A stretch of 64,000 nt of DNA. Source: Monodelphis domestica (Eukaryota; Chordata; Mammalia; Didelphimorphia; Didelphidae). Location: positions 227,812,872-227,876,871 of the forward strand of contig NC_077233.1 of NCBI RefSeq assembly GCF_027887165.1. The letters are read 5' to 3'. The notes below the pieces were generated by a model. It did no database searches and was not told the DNA's origin. It saw only the letters and a list, made by a program, of their open reading frames with translations. The position numbers and the translations under genes were made by a program. Positions 45,986 to 58,394 of the stretch are shown here, piece after piece; position 1 is the stretch's first letter; the number at the start of each line of letters is the position of its first letter.

Positions 45986-46524
45986 TGTTTACTTATAGAA
46001 TTTTGTTTGAGTCCTACCTGAAAAATGGTTACATATAAGAGTGTAAGGGGAGAAATTTTAAGATTTGTCAGATATCTAATGAAATGAGTTCCCCAGACCA
46101 GGAATTTAAGTTTTCTTTCTATTTTTTAACAGAAAAAGAATTTCATTTTGTAAACTAAAACAAAAGTGAAGGGAAAACTAGAAAGGGGAGGAGTAATAGG
46201 TGAAATAAATAATATCAGATAAATAAATTAGGCAAAAGAAGGTGGAACTCTTGGCCAGACAAACCAGGGAAAAAAAAAAGAATTGAAAGACCTAAAGAAT
46301 ATTTGACTTGTGTCTTAATTTCTAAACTCTCTAGTTCATTTCCTCTATCACAGTACAGATTTTTCTGTATTTTAAAAACATTAACATAACCTTCAATTCC
46401 CATCCTCAAGTGAAGTACTTTGTATGGTCCTCTCTTGCCACAATGGCATTAGTGTTTTTTTTTTACATTTAAAAAGTTACACATAGGTTTCCATAAAACT
46501 GATAAAGGTAATATCAAATATGAA

Positions 46525-46930
46525 TCACTGAAAGAGAATTTGAAAGTTGGAAGGAACCAAACCATATCTGAAAAATCCTGCCTCTATCATAACAGATAAT
46601 CATTGTCCTGCCTTTGCCTTTGAGTAAGGGAAATAGCTACTTCTCTCAAGAGAGCCAATTCTACTTTTAGTCTTTAATCGTTAGGGAAGTTTTCCCTGAC
46701 AGCAAACCTAAATTTGCTTCTCTCTAAGGTCCATTCATTTACTAGCTCTTGGCTCTGTTTTCTAGGCTTGACATAATAAGTCTAGCCTTCCACATGATGA
46801 TCTTTTCCCTACTGGAAGGCAGCTATCATGCCTCACATCTAATCCTCAAATGATATGGATTCAAGGCCCCTGGTCCTGTCCTTTAAACAGTTCATCATGT
46901 TTTTAATTCACATTCGAAGCAGGCAGAAAC
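46525..46930 (-). mobile_element. CR1-clade (L3-like) fragment, antisense
   Basis: 'ttagggaagttttccctgac', 'acctaaatttgcttctctct', 'cttccacatgatgatctttt' and 'ggcagctatcatgcctcaca' are the complement of the CR1/L3 region seen in sense at 37160 and 59980. Confidence 0.7.
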
Positions 46931-47830
46931 TAGAAAAAATTTAAAAGGCAGCAATCATTTTAAAAACAGATGTGGGGTGAAAAGAGCACTATGAGGGAGA
47001 TTTGAATGACATTTGCTAGTTGTACCGTCTTGAATAGCTCAAACTCTAAGGGCCTGTTTTTTCTTCACTTGTAAATTGTAATAACTCCAGGGATACCTAT
47101 ACCTCAGGGGGTTGTTTTGGAGAAAACACTTAAAAAACCTACATTAAGACGAGATGCTTTGGTTTTAAACTATATGTAACACCTCAGCAGAAAAAGAACA
47201 GTTGAAATTAAGAGGAACACCAGCTTAGAGTGGCAATGAATCCTAATGAAAAGCTAGAAAGAAGTTTTACAGTCAGCTTCAGGTGCAACAAAGGTGGGAT
47301 CACAAAGGCAAAGGAAAGTAGAAAATGCAAGGAATCCCTTTGTAGCACAAGTCCAAGGTGTTGATCCCTATGGGCTGCATAATGACTTAGAAAGCCTCAA
47401 ATTAACATTATCTATGTTGTATTTTGATTTTGTTAAACAGTTCCCAATTATAGTCTAATCTGGTTCAGGGTTTTGATCTGTTTGAGTTTGACACCTTGGC
47501 TGTAGCAAGCAGATGGAAGAAGACCTGCCCTCAGCAGGAAGACATTAAGTATAAGAAAGAGAAAAGAGAACACGGTCCCTATAGAAATGGTTAAAAGAAA
47601 ATTAAACAATTTGATGTAGACTGAATTCCAAGGAGGACAATGCCTCCAGATACTCTATAGTTCTGTCCCATATGGGCAAGTCTTATTAAAATAAAATTAA
47701 GTCAAATGAAGACTATTTAGAAATAGCATTGTATCTAAAAGTCAAGTTATTTGTGATATTAAGCTAAAAGATACTAAAGTTGCCTTCCAAAGAGTGTAAA
47801 TTTCCTTGCTCAAAACCATTTGGAGGTTTC
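46930..47830. other. LMTK2 intron, unassigned
   Basis: No exon or clear repeat recognised. A short MIR-like 'cctcagggggttgttttgga' block is near 47100. Confidence 0.5.
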
Positions 47831-47837
47831 TAATTGT

Positions 47838-48040
47838 TTATCTTTTAATCCTTACTTTCTATCTTAGAATTGATTTTAAGAATCATTCTAAGGTAGATGA
47901 GCGGCAAGGACTTGGCAATTGAGATTAAATACCTAGCCTAGGGTCATATATTTAGGAAATGTCCGAGGTCATATTTGAACCCAAACCCTTTTTGTCTTTC
48001 AACCTGGCTCTCCATCCACTGAGCCACCTAGCTGCCCCTT
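47838..48040 (-). mobile_element. CORE-SINE, antisense, full length
   Basis: 'tcttttaatccttactttct' tail end, 'cctagcctagggtcatatat' core, 'gagccacctagctgcccc' head. Confidence 0.93.
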
Positions 48041-48049
48041 CTAGTTGTT

Positions 48050-48335
48050 TTCAGGATAAAATAAAAACTCAGTTTGGCATGTAAAGTCCTTCACAACTTG
48101 ACTCCAGTCTATTTCTAGGTTTATTGATTGCATCTTACACTTCCCTACTTCACCCATCATACATTCCAGGCAAACTGGTCTAGTTGGTCTTTCCTGAACT
48201 GGCTTCCCACCTCCAGGCTCTGTGTCTATGCATAGATAGGCTGCCTTCTCTGCTCAGAACATTTTCTCTCCTCACCTCACTTCCCAGCATCCCTGGCTTC
48301 CCTGAAAGCTCAGCTCATGCTGAAGTGCTACACCT
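48050..48335 (+). mobile_element. CR1-clade (L3-like) fragment
   Basis: 'cagtttggcatgtaaagtcc', 'ttcacaacttgactccagtc', 'ctctgctcagaacattttct' and 'cctgaaagctcagctcatgc' form the same order as 57180-57440 and 59300-59560. Confidence 0.75.
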
Positions 48336-48799
48336 TGAATAGAAATTATTTTCTGATTTCCCTAGGCCCATGTGCTAGAAGGAGGCTGCTTTCTGCCCCC
48401 CCCCCCCCCCAATTACAAGTGCCTGAGGACATTTCTCTGTCCTGGGCCCAATGAGAGTACTTCCTCCCTCCCTCCCCTGACTGGGGTAATGGAAGAGGCT
48501 CACATGCTGCATGACAGTGCAGTTTGGACACTCGGTCTCTAAAAGGCTTGCCATCACTGGCCTAGTCTTTAGGCTGCATTGGCTCAGACCATAATTCCCA
48601 GGCCTACTTTCTCGGTTGCTGTGCCGGCAGCCGTCTCATATTGGCAATACTTTTGACCCTAACAGATTCTTCCTTCAATTAGAGCTCTTCCTCTGAAACC
48701 TCCATTTGAGGAAGTACCTACAACAGTCACACTCACTTCAGACCTGGCTCAGCCCAAGGCTCTCTAGAGTTCCTCCCTTTATTCTCTTCCTCAGTTAGG

Positions 48800-49045
48800 A
48801 GGTCTTTAAAAAAAATTTGTATTTGCATTCCCAATGCATAGCACAATACCTCACACACTGTAAGCTTTGAATAAATGTTTTAGGCTCTCTCCTTCCACAA
48901 AAATAACTTATCTTTCTAAATCTTATATCCACCCAGGACAGAGTAAATTCTTTTAAGTCAGGGATTGTGTTGTATTCCAAGGGTTTAACACAATGCTTCC
49001 TGCACACAGGAGCTCAATTAGTGCTTATTGAATTGAACTAGACTC
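48800..49045 (+). mobile_element. Two L2/L3-like LINE 3' ends
   Basis: 'gcacaatacctcacacactg' with 'gaataaatgtttt', and then 'tgcttcctgcacacaggagc' with 'gcttattgaattgaa'. Two termini lie in tandem. Confidence 0.65.
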
Positions 49046-49109
49046 TTAAACAGGGTATAACCCTAAAATACTGTTACTGAGGAACTGAAATGATCACAGA
49101 ACCATGACA

Positions 49110-49300
49110 GTGGTCAGTGGAAATAATGCTGGATTTGGAGTCAGAATAACCTGGGTTCAGATCCTGACTCTGTCATTTTGCACTTATGTAGACTTGGGCA
49201 AGTTATAACCTTCCTGGACCTCAATTTTCTCATCTGTAAAATAAGAGTTAGACATGATACTTCTCCAGTCTCTTCTGTCTCTAAATTTATGATCAATACT
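49110..49300 (+). mobile_element. MIR-type SINE
   Basis: 'gctggatttggagtcagaat', 'acttgggcaagttataacct' and 'caattttctcatctgtaaaa'. Confidence 0.85.
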
Positions 49301-49699
49301 CTTCCTTCCTTTTTAGAGCCATGCTCATTACCACTACCATAATAGTTACTCTGGTGCTAATTAATGATTCCTTTCCCTAATAGGCAGGCTCAAATTCCTG
49401 TCCTTAAATTCCCAATATTGGGAATTGGAAAAAATTATCTGTTTTCACCACATTATTTTTGTTTGTTGTCTGGGTTTCATTTACATGATGCTCTCTAATC
49501 ACAACCAGAATAGAATGCTCTTTCCTAATGTCACTTGGCTGATTCAGAAGGCATAGATATAGAAAGCATTATCCGTGGAGAATATTTTACTCTGTATGCC
49601 AATAAAAGCTTAATTTGTGCTTATTATCCATGCTACTCTCTGGGAGTCACAAAAATTAAAAGGTTTAAATGATCTCTGCAATGTTTCTGCTGGATAAAG

Positions 49700-49965
49700 A
49701 TTAATTTTTATCCTGTTATTTCAGTTATGTCTAACTCTTCATGATTCCATTTGGAGTTTTCTTGACAAAGATACTGGAGTAGTTTGCCACTTCTTCCTCC
49801 AGTTCATTTTCTAGATGAGGACACTGAGCCCAATAGGGCTAAGTGACTCGCTCAGAGTCACACTAGCTATTAAGTGCTTTATTAAGGCTGGATTTGAACT
49901 CAGGAAGATGAGTCTTCCTGATTTCCAGGTCTAGCATTCTATCCACTGCAATACTTAGCTGCTAC
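49700..49965 (-). mobile_element. MIR-related SINE, antisense, full length
   Basis: 'catttggagttttcttgaca', 'agtgactcgctcagagtcac', 'ggatttgaactcaggaagat' and head 'tgcaatacttagctgc'. Confidence 0.9.
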
Positions 49966-50237
49966 AAGGATTAAATATTAATTGCAACTTTTAATATATG
50001 AAACTGAGGTACTTTGGTAGTTAGGTCATTGGTGAATTGAGAAAAAAGAACCTAAATCTGTATCTCTCAATTTAATCTGATTTCATTTCTAGATTAAGAT
50101 ACTACAAAATGAGAGGAATAAAATTATGAAACTAAACCTAGAAGTGCTTTAAAATGGCAAGAATTTTTAAAGAAGATTCATTTTTTGGATATTAAAAGAA
50201 CTTTTCCATTAAGAAGAATTTAATAAATTATAGATAC

Positions 50238-53232
50238 CTGATCAAAAAGATAGACTGTGACATCATCAAAGAATGTTACTGCCTTCTTATCTTTTCTCCA
50301 ATTATCAGGTGGCTTGTCACTTCCAACAGATGTAGGCAATTTCAGCAAACTCCTTAAGTGTTTTCCATTATCATTATCACTCAGTATCACTGGCACTGGA
50401 TGTACTGTTTCATCCTCTGATTCGGAACTGAGACTGTGAAGATGGAAAGCTCTCAGATCATCATCAGAATCATCACTATTTTCATCTTCTTCATCTGCAT
50501 CTATTCCATCTTCTGAAATATCAATCATTCCTGAAACACCAAGTTTCCCCAGGTATTTTCCTTCAATATCTGGCTCCTTCAATTTAGGACCCTCAGAATA
50601 GGACAAGGCTTTATCTCCCATCAAATCTGTTGAAAAGGAGGCCCCTGCCATTGCTGAAGGGCTTCCAGAACCAAAGGTAGCATTTGTATAGGCAAGTAAT
50701 TCATCAGTATTGGTGCCAGTAGAAGTGCGGTTGCAGCAGTGATCATCTAGAATGTCAAATTCTTCACTATAGTTACACTCGGAACTCGGGATGAGAGTCA
50801 AATGATTTTCAGCCTCCAATTCAGCTGCATCAACCTGTCTTGGAGTGCCAGTCTGTTCTGGGTCCAATATGCTTTGTAACTCTGGTTCATTGGTGTTTTG
50901 CAAACCAGATAGTGGGCTTTGGTTAGCTCTCTCTTTGTGACAACCTTGCTTGGCATTGAAACTCTGTTCAGTACTGGATAAACCCCTTTGGGGCTGATCT
51001 TTTGTAAATAAGGCCAATGCCGCTGATGTTCCTGTGACATCCTCACTTTTCTTATCAGTCTCAGAATCATTATCTGAAAAATAGGCAGAGTCTCTGTAAG
51101 AGTTTTGAATACTGCCTACTAAAGTCTTTGAGGTCAAGTCAAAATCTTTGTTGCTGTCTGCTTCATCTGAAATTACAATAACTGGATTGGGAGGCAAAGC
51201 AGTAAGAGTGCCATCATTAATTAATGTGGCATCTGTATTTGAAGTATCATCAACAGTGGCATGGGAAGTCCATTCTGGAGATTCCAGATTCTCTGTTTCA
51301 TAACCACTGTCAGCAGGTTTATCAGGGGGCACAAGTTTCTGAGGACTCTGAGTACCTAAAGAATCTAAAACTCCATGGACATCTAAGGAATCCAAAGAGT
51401 CTGGTGTTTCTACAGATTGCTCAGATGTCTGTATGGGTGTTGAGAGGCTATCTTCCAAGAGACTGTCTTGGCTTGTGGAATCAGAAGAAAGAGCGGATAT
51501 CAAGCCTACTTCTTTTGGTGCTTCTTTATAAGTAAGCTGATTTGAAATTCCTAGAGTTTCATGTTCTTTCTCTAGCAAATTTCTATCATTATGGTCTCTT
51601 AAAGATGACTTGTTTTCCAAATCCTGGTTCCCTTCTTTTGTACCCATGTTACAATCAGTTTCTTCATCAAAATGAAGTGCTTTGCTTTTGGTGATATCTG
51701 TGGACTCTTTGCTTTGGGGGGAAATGTCATGTGATTCACCCTCAATGTTCTGTGCTACAGCATCACTGGATAGCACTTCAATCAAGGCAGTCTTAGTGCC
51801 TGGATTTATTTCTTTTTGGGGGCTAACATCACAGGTAACAACATCTAAACATGGGGGTTTGGCTTCTTCTTGAAACAGATTAAACTCTGGATGCACAGCA
51901 CAAGCCTTTTCTTCTGTTTTGGGTGAGTTGGAAGTTATTTGCAGCTCTGGAGAAGACTGCAATGAGATACTCAAATTTTCTCTTACAGGCATTATGCACT
52001 CTTCTTTACTTTCAGCTTTTGTACTGTCCTGTAACAAAGTTGAGGTTGACTTATTTTCAATGAAGTTAAGCTCAATGTCTAAAGAATTTCTATGTGAAGT
52101 TTCTAACACATTCCCTGTAAAACCTGCTTTTTCTAATTCAGTTTGGAGATCACATGCATGTTCTTTCCTAGACAATGTGTCTTTTATTAAATTTTTCTCT
52201 TGAAGAAACAAGAAGTTTTCTGACAGTTCTTGAACATTCAGTGGGTCAAAATCATTTTGATGGACAAGACTTTCAGATAAGCAAATAGCATCATGATCAA
52301 AAATATTATGGACATTCTTTTTCTCTAGATGGCCAGTTACTAGAGTCTCTTTAGGCACATCTAAGGTTGGGCTCAAAGTAGCTGGTTTAAATTCAGCATG
52401 AATACCATTTAGTTCTGTTAGGTCAAATATTTTTTGATGACTGTGCAAATCCTCTGATTTGTCAAGCTCATTAAATATATTACTGAAAGGGCTTTCAGGG
52501 ACGCTAACAACATGTGAATCTTCAGGTATACCAATATCTTGAGGGTCTCCAGTGTAGTGGAAAAAATCTCCATCTGTATTTGATTCCCCATCATCAAGAT
52601 CCCTGAGTGCCACAAATTGGGAACTGTGGTCAGTTAGAGTTTCAGGATTATCTACTTCTGTAGTGAGAACTGCTGATTGGTTATCAAGATCCAAGCTGCC
52701 ACCACTTTTTTCTTCTAACTGGATGTAATAATCACTTCCAACAGAAAGGTTGTGGGCATCAAAAACAGGGACTACCCCTGGTGCCCTGAGTGACACATCT
52801 TGGCCACTTTCATCTTGCTTTCCTGGTCCAGGATCTGAAAGTGAACTTTCAAAAACATCAACTGGGAAAAAGATGCTTGTATATGACATGGCCTCATCAG
52901 GATTGACCTGATTGCGTTCATCAAAGTGATCGTGTTTAGCTGCCTCCCAGACATACTCAAAACTAAGCCCCTGACTTGTTTCAGTTACTGTGAGGACTTC
53001 TTCCATTTCACGACCAAGCCTATCCCTGGTAAAATGGTCAAGTATTGGGAATGCAGCATTATTTGAAGTCTCTCTGTTATTGGTATTTGGTTTAAGAGCA
53101 TTCCATTGCTGCTCAAAGTCAATTTCAGAGTCCCTTTGGCTTTGCATACGAAGATAAGTTAGTAGTCTGTGTACTTCTTCTGCTGTTGGTCTCTTGTCTG
53201 GTGGTAACCAGCAGAACTGCAAGACTTCATAC
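50238..53232 (-). CDS. LMTK2: LMTK2 large exon (end of kinase domain and long tail)
   Basis: This 2995-nt exon runs from acceptor AG at 53234-53233 to donor GT at 50237-50236. It completes a split Trp codon and encodes 998 residues. YEVLQFCWLPPDKRPTAEEVHRLL is the last helix of the tyrosine-kinase-like domain (subdomain XI, with the invariant Arg of KRPT). FEQQWNALKPN, NAAFPILDHF and EEVLTVTETSQGLSFEYVWEAAKHDHFDE follow, all strongly conserved. The middle several hundred residues are Ser/Asp/Glu-rich, disordered-looking and divergent. Conservation returns at DSGYETENLESPEWT, SYRDSAYFSDNDSE, LKEPDIEGKYLGKLGVSGM, the acidic DEEDENSDDSDDDLRAF and KKAVTFFDDVTVYLFDQ. KAVTF (50285-50271) fits the RVxF docking motif through which LMTK2 (KPI-2) is known to bind protein phosphatase 1. 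The frame is unbroken. The apparent start at 53222 is a TTG Leu codon inside the exon, not a translation start. In cells LMTK2 is anchored in endosomal and Golgi membranes; its membrane segments lie outside this window. Confidence 0.98.
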
Positions 53233-54542
53233 CTGAAAGATAAGAGGTAATTATTGTATTTATAGAAAAAACTAAGAAAACTAAGGCTTTACAAATTTCT
53301 ATTCCAATCCAAGGCCTCCTCAACCCCCTGGACAATTTTTATTCTTTAATTCTTGAGATCCAAATTGATCAAGATATCAAGGTGAAAGAACAGACATAAA
53401 AATCTAGCCCATGTTTTTGGCAAAATGACACTTCTAATTTGTTTGCCTGATCATTAGTTCTTTGTGGGAATTGCCCAAAACCAAATTGGTTAAACGAAAT
53501 TTAGATTTAATTGTGGTTTCCCACTGTTCTTTTATATTTTAAATGAATTAATTTCTATTTAAGCCAATTTAGCAGAGACAAGAGTCTTTACTTATACTTT
53601 TTCAGTAAAGAATTAGCAGTGACATAATTTCTTGCCATGTGTTATTCTCTCTGCATAAAGCATACAGTCTAACTCGGAAGAAGTATTAAGAGGGGGGCAT
53701 AGGGGAATGCAAAGGCCAAAATAAAAGGAAACCATGAACTAAATTGTTGCAGGTTTTAACTGACCAAGTTGGTAGCTTAAGTTATAAGTTAAGATTATAT
53801 AGCAAATAGCCTTAAAGGAAAAGAAAACTGTCGTTCAAGTCTAAAGTTATGTTACAAAACATAGATTAAAATAATTTCATGAAAAAGAAATGTTTTTTCA
53901 TATAATGTCTTTTACAATTTAACTGACACAAATCTGTTTTTTCATCTCCATTTTCATTACACACAGAACTTGTCTTAGAGGAGACCTAGTTTTGAATCCA
54001 GGTCCAACATCCTGTAGCTAGTTCAGCAAGTCAATTAAGCTTGTTGAGCTTTAATTTCTAGCAGTAAAATGGGGATAGTTCTTTCAATCAATCAATAAAC
54101 ATTTACTTCAGTCATAAGGGAAATGATTTCTACTCTCATAAAGTACTACATAACTGTTATTTTTTTAACATTTGTCTTATTTTTATAAAAAAAGACAAAA
54201 GATAATGAAAAAACAGACTACTCACTGTTACTACTTCTAATTACTACAGATTCAAGTTTCCTACTGCACCACCAACCCAGTACTAGCTAAAAATCTAACA
54301 TGATTTGCTCTCTCAAGAAAAGCTTAATCCTGCTTTAAGGAAAAAAAAATCAGTTAAACATAGCAAACAGAATGTTAGCTAGCTTTTTAGTACTAAGGAC
54401 ACTGATGGTGAAAAACAATGAAAAACAACCATACACAAAAGAATGGCTTTTCATAACTGTAATTCCCTCTAAATGAACATGATGGGAACATGTTCAGGCC
54501 ATCTAATTATTTGAAAGCCAACAAAGTAAAACAAAAGGTTAC

Positions 54543-54692
54543 CATCTTTCTGAATAGGGCTGCTCCAGCTGTGGTTTAGGGAGCTTTGTGTCCCTCTCTT
54601 TTATGACCTGCTGGAGAACTTCGACATCAGAAAGGTGTGCATAAGGCTGAGCACCATGGTCAAAGAGTTCCCAAAGTGTTACACCCAGTGAC
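54543..54692 (-). CDS. LMTK2: LMTK2 kinase-domain exon
   Basis: This 150-nt exon runs from acceptor AG at 54694-54693 to donor GT at 54542-54541. It has one base completing a Trp codon, 49 codons and two bases of the next Trp. It encodes [49 protein letters not shown], the kinase alpha-F helix ([10 protein letters not shown], subdomain IX) and the segment before subdomain XI. The junction SERW-YEVLQFCW to the large exon is exact. ATP-binding and catalytic-loop exons lie further right, beyond the window. The five exons here encode about 1181 residues, against roughly 1500 for full-length LMTK2. Confidence 0.97.
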
Positions 54693-55249
54693 CTAAAAAG
54701 GGGAAGAAATGAAAGGATTGTCATATTTCTTCACAATTTTTTTTCACCTAAGTTTCTATAGGTATTGAACATTTTCCATTTTAACTTTTTCCCCATCAAA
54801 TTACACATCAAAATCTCTCTATTCCAACATCATTGCAAAGTTTCTCAATGGTTTACACTAAATTATAAACAATGAATAAGAACCTATGACAATCCTGAAC
54901 CTAGTATCACAATAATATTACCATGAACAAGAGTGTGACTTTAGCACATTTCTTCCTCATTGTTAATATGTGCTTTGATATATGAAGATGACACTACTGA
55001 CTCATGCTCTCTGAGGTATTTTTCCAGTAGCAGGGATGGATTTGTATTGATCCATTTATGCTTTCTTCCTCATTCCTCTTTGTGAATAAGAGGACACATT
55101 TATAAGATGATTGATTGGTCAGATCAATACTGGTCAGGTTTAGTCAGTAGCACGGAACTAAACAAAGCTAACTGGGGCCACACAAAGAAAATACCCAAGA
55201 CCTTAGGGTGGTAATTTTTTGTTTTAGGAGCCTTTTTGAGATTCATAAG

Positions 55250-56050
55250 GCTTAAGGGGGGCAGCAAGTTGCTTCTGCTCTAAATATGCTGCTCCCTTCC
55301 TCTCTTCCAACATGCCTTTCCTTTTTTGGAATTTTCTATGCTGGAATGTTCTAAGCTGGAAACTTCTATGGTTCTGTGCTCACTAGCCAATCTCAGACAT
55401 CTTCCTGCCTGTGACATCAGAGGGAGGAAACAAATTGAATGTGCTGGCCTGAGTCTACCATTCCTTACAAATCCTATTTGCTTGCTCTGTTTCCGAGCTG
55501 CCCCAGAAGATAGGCTGTCCTAGTATAGGAAGATAAGTCTGATGCTACCATCTTCTATACCAGTTAGGGTAGAAACAAGAAAGCTAGAGCTATATATGCC
55601 AAGGCCAGGAACAGCTTCTCCACAGAACAGCCATTGAACCCCCTCCTCCTGCTGCTGCCATGGTCTGAAGAAGAGATACTTGAGATAGAGTGACTGCAAA
55701 AGCTATATTCTTCCTTTGCCGCCTCTGAGCTTCCTCTTCAGGGGAGGGGGGGTTGTCTCCATCTTGAATCATTCCTGCAACCTTCCCTAGTGTGAGTTAA
55801 AATGTGCCATATAAGGGGGCAACTAGGTGGTTCACTGGCTAGAGAGCCAGGCCTGGAGACAGGAAGGTCCAGGGTTCAAATTTGACTTTAGACACTTCTA
55901 AGTTATGTGACCCTGGACAAGTCACTTAACTCCCATTGTATAGCCCTTATTGCTCTTCTACCTGGGTACCATTGGTTCCAAGACAGAAGGAAAGGGTTTA
56001 AAAAAAGTCTCAAATAAAAGCCTGTTGCTTTTAGAATCATTGTCCAGACT
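55250..56050 (+). other. LTR-like segment, split by a SINE (tentative)
   Basis: Plus strand: a purine-rich 'taaggggggcagc' stretch at about 55253, CCAAT at 55387-55391, a TATA-like tatatatg at 55591-55598 and AATAAA at 56013-56018, in the order of a retroviral LTR. The SINE at 55815-56006 separates TATA from AATAAA. No TG..CA ends or flanking retroviral genes were recognised. Confidence 0.3.
55815..56006 (+). mobile_element. CORE-SINE, full length
   Basis: 'ggggcaactaggtggttcac' head, 'gaccctggacaagtcactta' core, 'gaaagggtttaaaaaaa' tail. Confidence 0.95.
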
Positions 56051-56339
56051 GACTTAAAATTATTATTTTTTAAAAGAAGCTTTTCTAAAAACTTCCTAAG
56101 TCTCAAAGCAGTTGTTAACAGACTTGGATACTTGGTCTCATTATCATGGTACTTTAAACAGCCACAGATTAAAACCACCAGGCACAGAAATAACTTGGCA
56201 CTTGAGAAGACCAAAAGTTTACATCGATTTCAATTTTTCAATACAAGCTTGCTTCTTATGGTTAAGAAATACCCATGTAATGTCTGCTAAAAACTACTGA
56301 CAGTGTATGCTTCATATGGGGAAGAGCACAATTCAAATC

Positions 56340-56660
56340 AATAGGCACTTACTGGATGAAATCCATCAGCTCCCATGGCTTCAGTGATTCAATGATCATC
56401 TCTATGCTAATGATTTTCAAATCTACTTATCCAGCCCTAACCTCGATCCTGACCTACAGATGCCCTCTCCAATTACCTACTAGATATCTTAAATTCATCA
56501 TGGACAAAATGGAATTCATCATGTAACTTCCTATTTCCAAACACTCCAATTACTGTCAAGGGCACCACCATCTTCCCAGTTACTCAAGCTTATAATCTAG
56601 GTGTCATTCTTGATTTCTTGCTCCCTCTTCTTCCCCTATTTTTAATTTGATGGCAAAGCC
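56340..56660 (+). mobile_element. CR1-clade (L3-like) fragment
   Basis: 'ccatcagctcccatggcttc', 'atctctatgctaatgatttt', 'caattacctactagatatct' and 'ctaggtgtcattcttgattt' match the inner L3-like block seen again at 58740-59060. Confidence 0.65.
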
Positions 56661-56664
56661 TACT

Positions 56665-56960
56665 GATTTGACAAAATAACAATAACAGCAGCTTACATTT
56701 ACATAATGTTTATGATGTGCCAGGCACTGTGCTAAGTACTTTATAAATATCATTATCTCATCCTTACAAAAACCTTGAGGGGCAGGTGCTATGATCAACG
56801 TTCCCATTTTACAGCTGAGGAAATGAAGGTAAATGGAACCTAAATGGTTTGCCCAGTCACAAGCTAGTAGTAAGTAGTTTCAGAGGCCAAATTTGAACTC
56901 AGGTATTCTTTCTCCAGGTCTGGAGCTTTATCCACTGCTCCATCTAGTTGCCTAGCTTTC
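56665..56960 (-). mobile_element. MIR-type SINE, antisense
   Basis: 'gtgccaggcactgtgctaag', 'cccattttacagctgaggaa', 'ggtttgcccagtcacaagct' and head 'ctccatctagttgccta'. Confidence 0.85.
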
Positions 56961-57029
56961 TCTGTGATCTCTTGTATATGTCCCCTTCTCTCTTCTGACC
57001 CTGCTACTACTCTGGTGCAGGCCTTCATT

Positions 57030-57640
57030 ACCTTACACTTGGACTTCAAATGGCAGGGGCTGTTTATCTCCATGCCACAAGACTCCAGCCTAACTTGCAC
57101 GCAGCTGCAGTGATCATAAAATGCAGGCTTGGCCATGGAGCCCATGCCCTCCCATTTGCCCGACTCAATGACCTCTACTGGCTCTCTATCACCTGCAGGG
57201 CCAAACATAAAGCCCTACGTAATCTTTCCTTTCCCTTTGCAATGTGTCCAGTCTTCTTGTATTTTACCCTCCTCACATCCTCTGTGATCTGGTGCCTCTG
57301 GCCTCCCTGCTGTTCCAAGCACAAAATATGCTAATCTGACTGGGCATTTGCATTGGTTGTTCCCCACATGAGGAATGCTTTGCCTCATAGCCTTCCTGGC
57401 TTCTTTCCTAGCCCAGTTAAAAACTCACTGTTTACAGGAAGCCTTTCCTGATCCCAATGAGTCTTATTGCTATCCCTCTGTTAAAACACTCCTTCCATTT
57501 ATCTTACACATGAGCTTTTTGTACGTTGTCTCACCAATAGACTGTGAGCTCCTTGAGAAGTGCCTGCCTTATGCCTTTTGCCTTCTTTTATCCCTAGAAC
57601 TTGGTAAAGTGTTAATAAATGTTTACTGATGTGGCAATAG
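57030..57640 (+). mobile_element. CR1-clade (L3-like) LINE, 3' part
   Basis: One continuous sense stretch: 'agggccaaacataaagccct', 'cccacatgaggaatgctttg', 'gaagcctttcctgatcccaa', 'agactgtgagctccttgaga' and the terminus 'gtgttaataaatgtttactg'. It is the most complete 3' end of this family here. Confidence 0.85.
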
Positions 57641-57684
57641 GTGTTTATAAGGAAGAGAAAGATGATTAAGATAAAAAATATATG

Positions 57685-57870
57685 GAAATAGCTAGATAAC
57701 ATAATGGCTGGAATACCAAGTCTGGAGTTGGGAGGACCTCGGTTCAAATCCAAACTCAGACAATTCCTAGCTGGGTGACCTTGGCAAGTCACTTAACCCC
57801 AATTGCCAAGCCTTTGCCAATCTTCTGTTTTAGAATGATACTAAGCCATAAGGTAAGGACTTTGAAAAAC
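57685..57870 (+). mobile_element. CORE-SINE
   Basis: 'gctggaataccaagtctgga', 'ggtgaccttggcaagtcact' and '3' end 'taaggtaaggact'. Confidence 0.9.
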
Positions 57871-57989
57871 ATACAAACACATATACATATGCACACACAC
57901 ACATATACATATATAGGTATGATAATCCCTAATAGCAAGGTGTTTGAAATCCCACTGGGTAGAAGAGTAAAAGGTCACACACTCTAAGT

Positions 57990-58380
57990 TGTAAATGAGT
58001 CCATTTTAGAGCAAAGGTACTGAAGAAGGATGGAGGTAGGAAGGATCAATTTGGGTTAAACTAGACAGGGGAAGACTTCACAGAGGATACAGACCTTAGG
58101 ACTGGCAGGATTTATATGCGCAGAGAAGCATGGTGGAAATTCCAGAATTAGAATGGGAAATAAACTCAGTATTAATAAAGATATGAAGGTGGGAATGGTA
58201 CCTTCTAGAGACCATGAGGAGAGATCTGAAGGATCTATTTGGGGAATTGGAAACAAATAATGGGTAGGGAGTAGCCTTTGAGCAAAACAATTCCCATTTC
58301 CACTCAGTTAATTCTCACTCTCTTCTTAACTTTCTGCAGTTTGGCTTCTGATTCATCACTGAACTGAAATTGCACTCTCC
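57990..58380. other. LMTK2 intron, L2-like (tentative)
   Basis: 'gggaagacttcacagaggat' and the 'gactggcaggatttatatg' block resemble the old LINE family seen at 60340-61200. The remainder is unassigned. Confidence 0.35.
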
Positions 58381-58394
58381 AAAGTTAACATGAT

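Noticed and set aside
53220-53222. Apparent start of a 1000-residue LMTK2 frame
   Set aside because: The codon is TTG (Leu) inside the exon, and the coding sequence continues upstream to the acceptor at 53233.
55590-55772. 60-codon minus-strand frame (MIQDGDNPPSPEEEAQRRQRK...)
   Set aside because: Looks protein-like at first, but it is short, stops abruptly, and sits in the LTR-like segment with no splice sites or matching neighbour exon of LMTK2.
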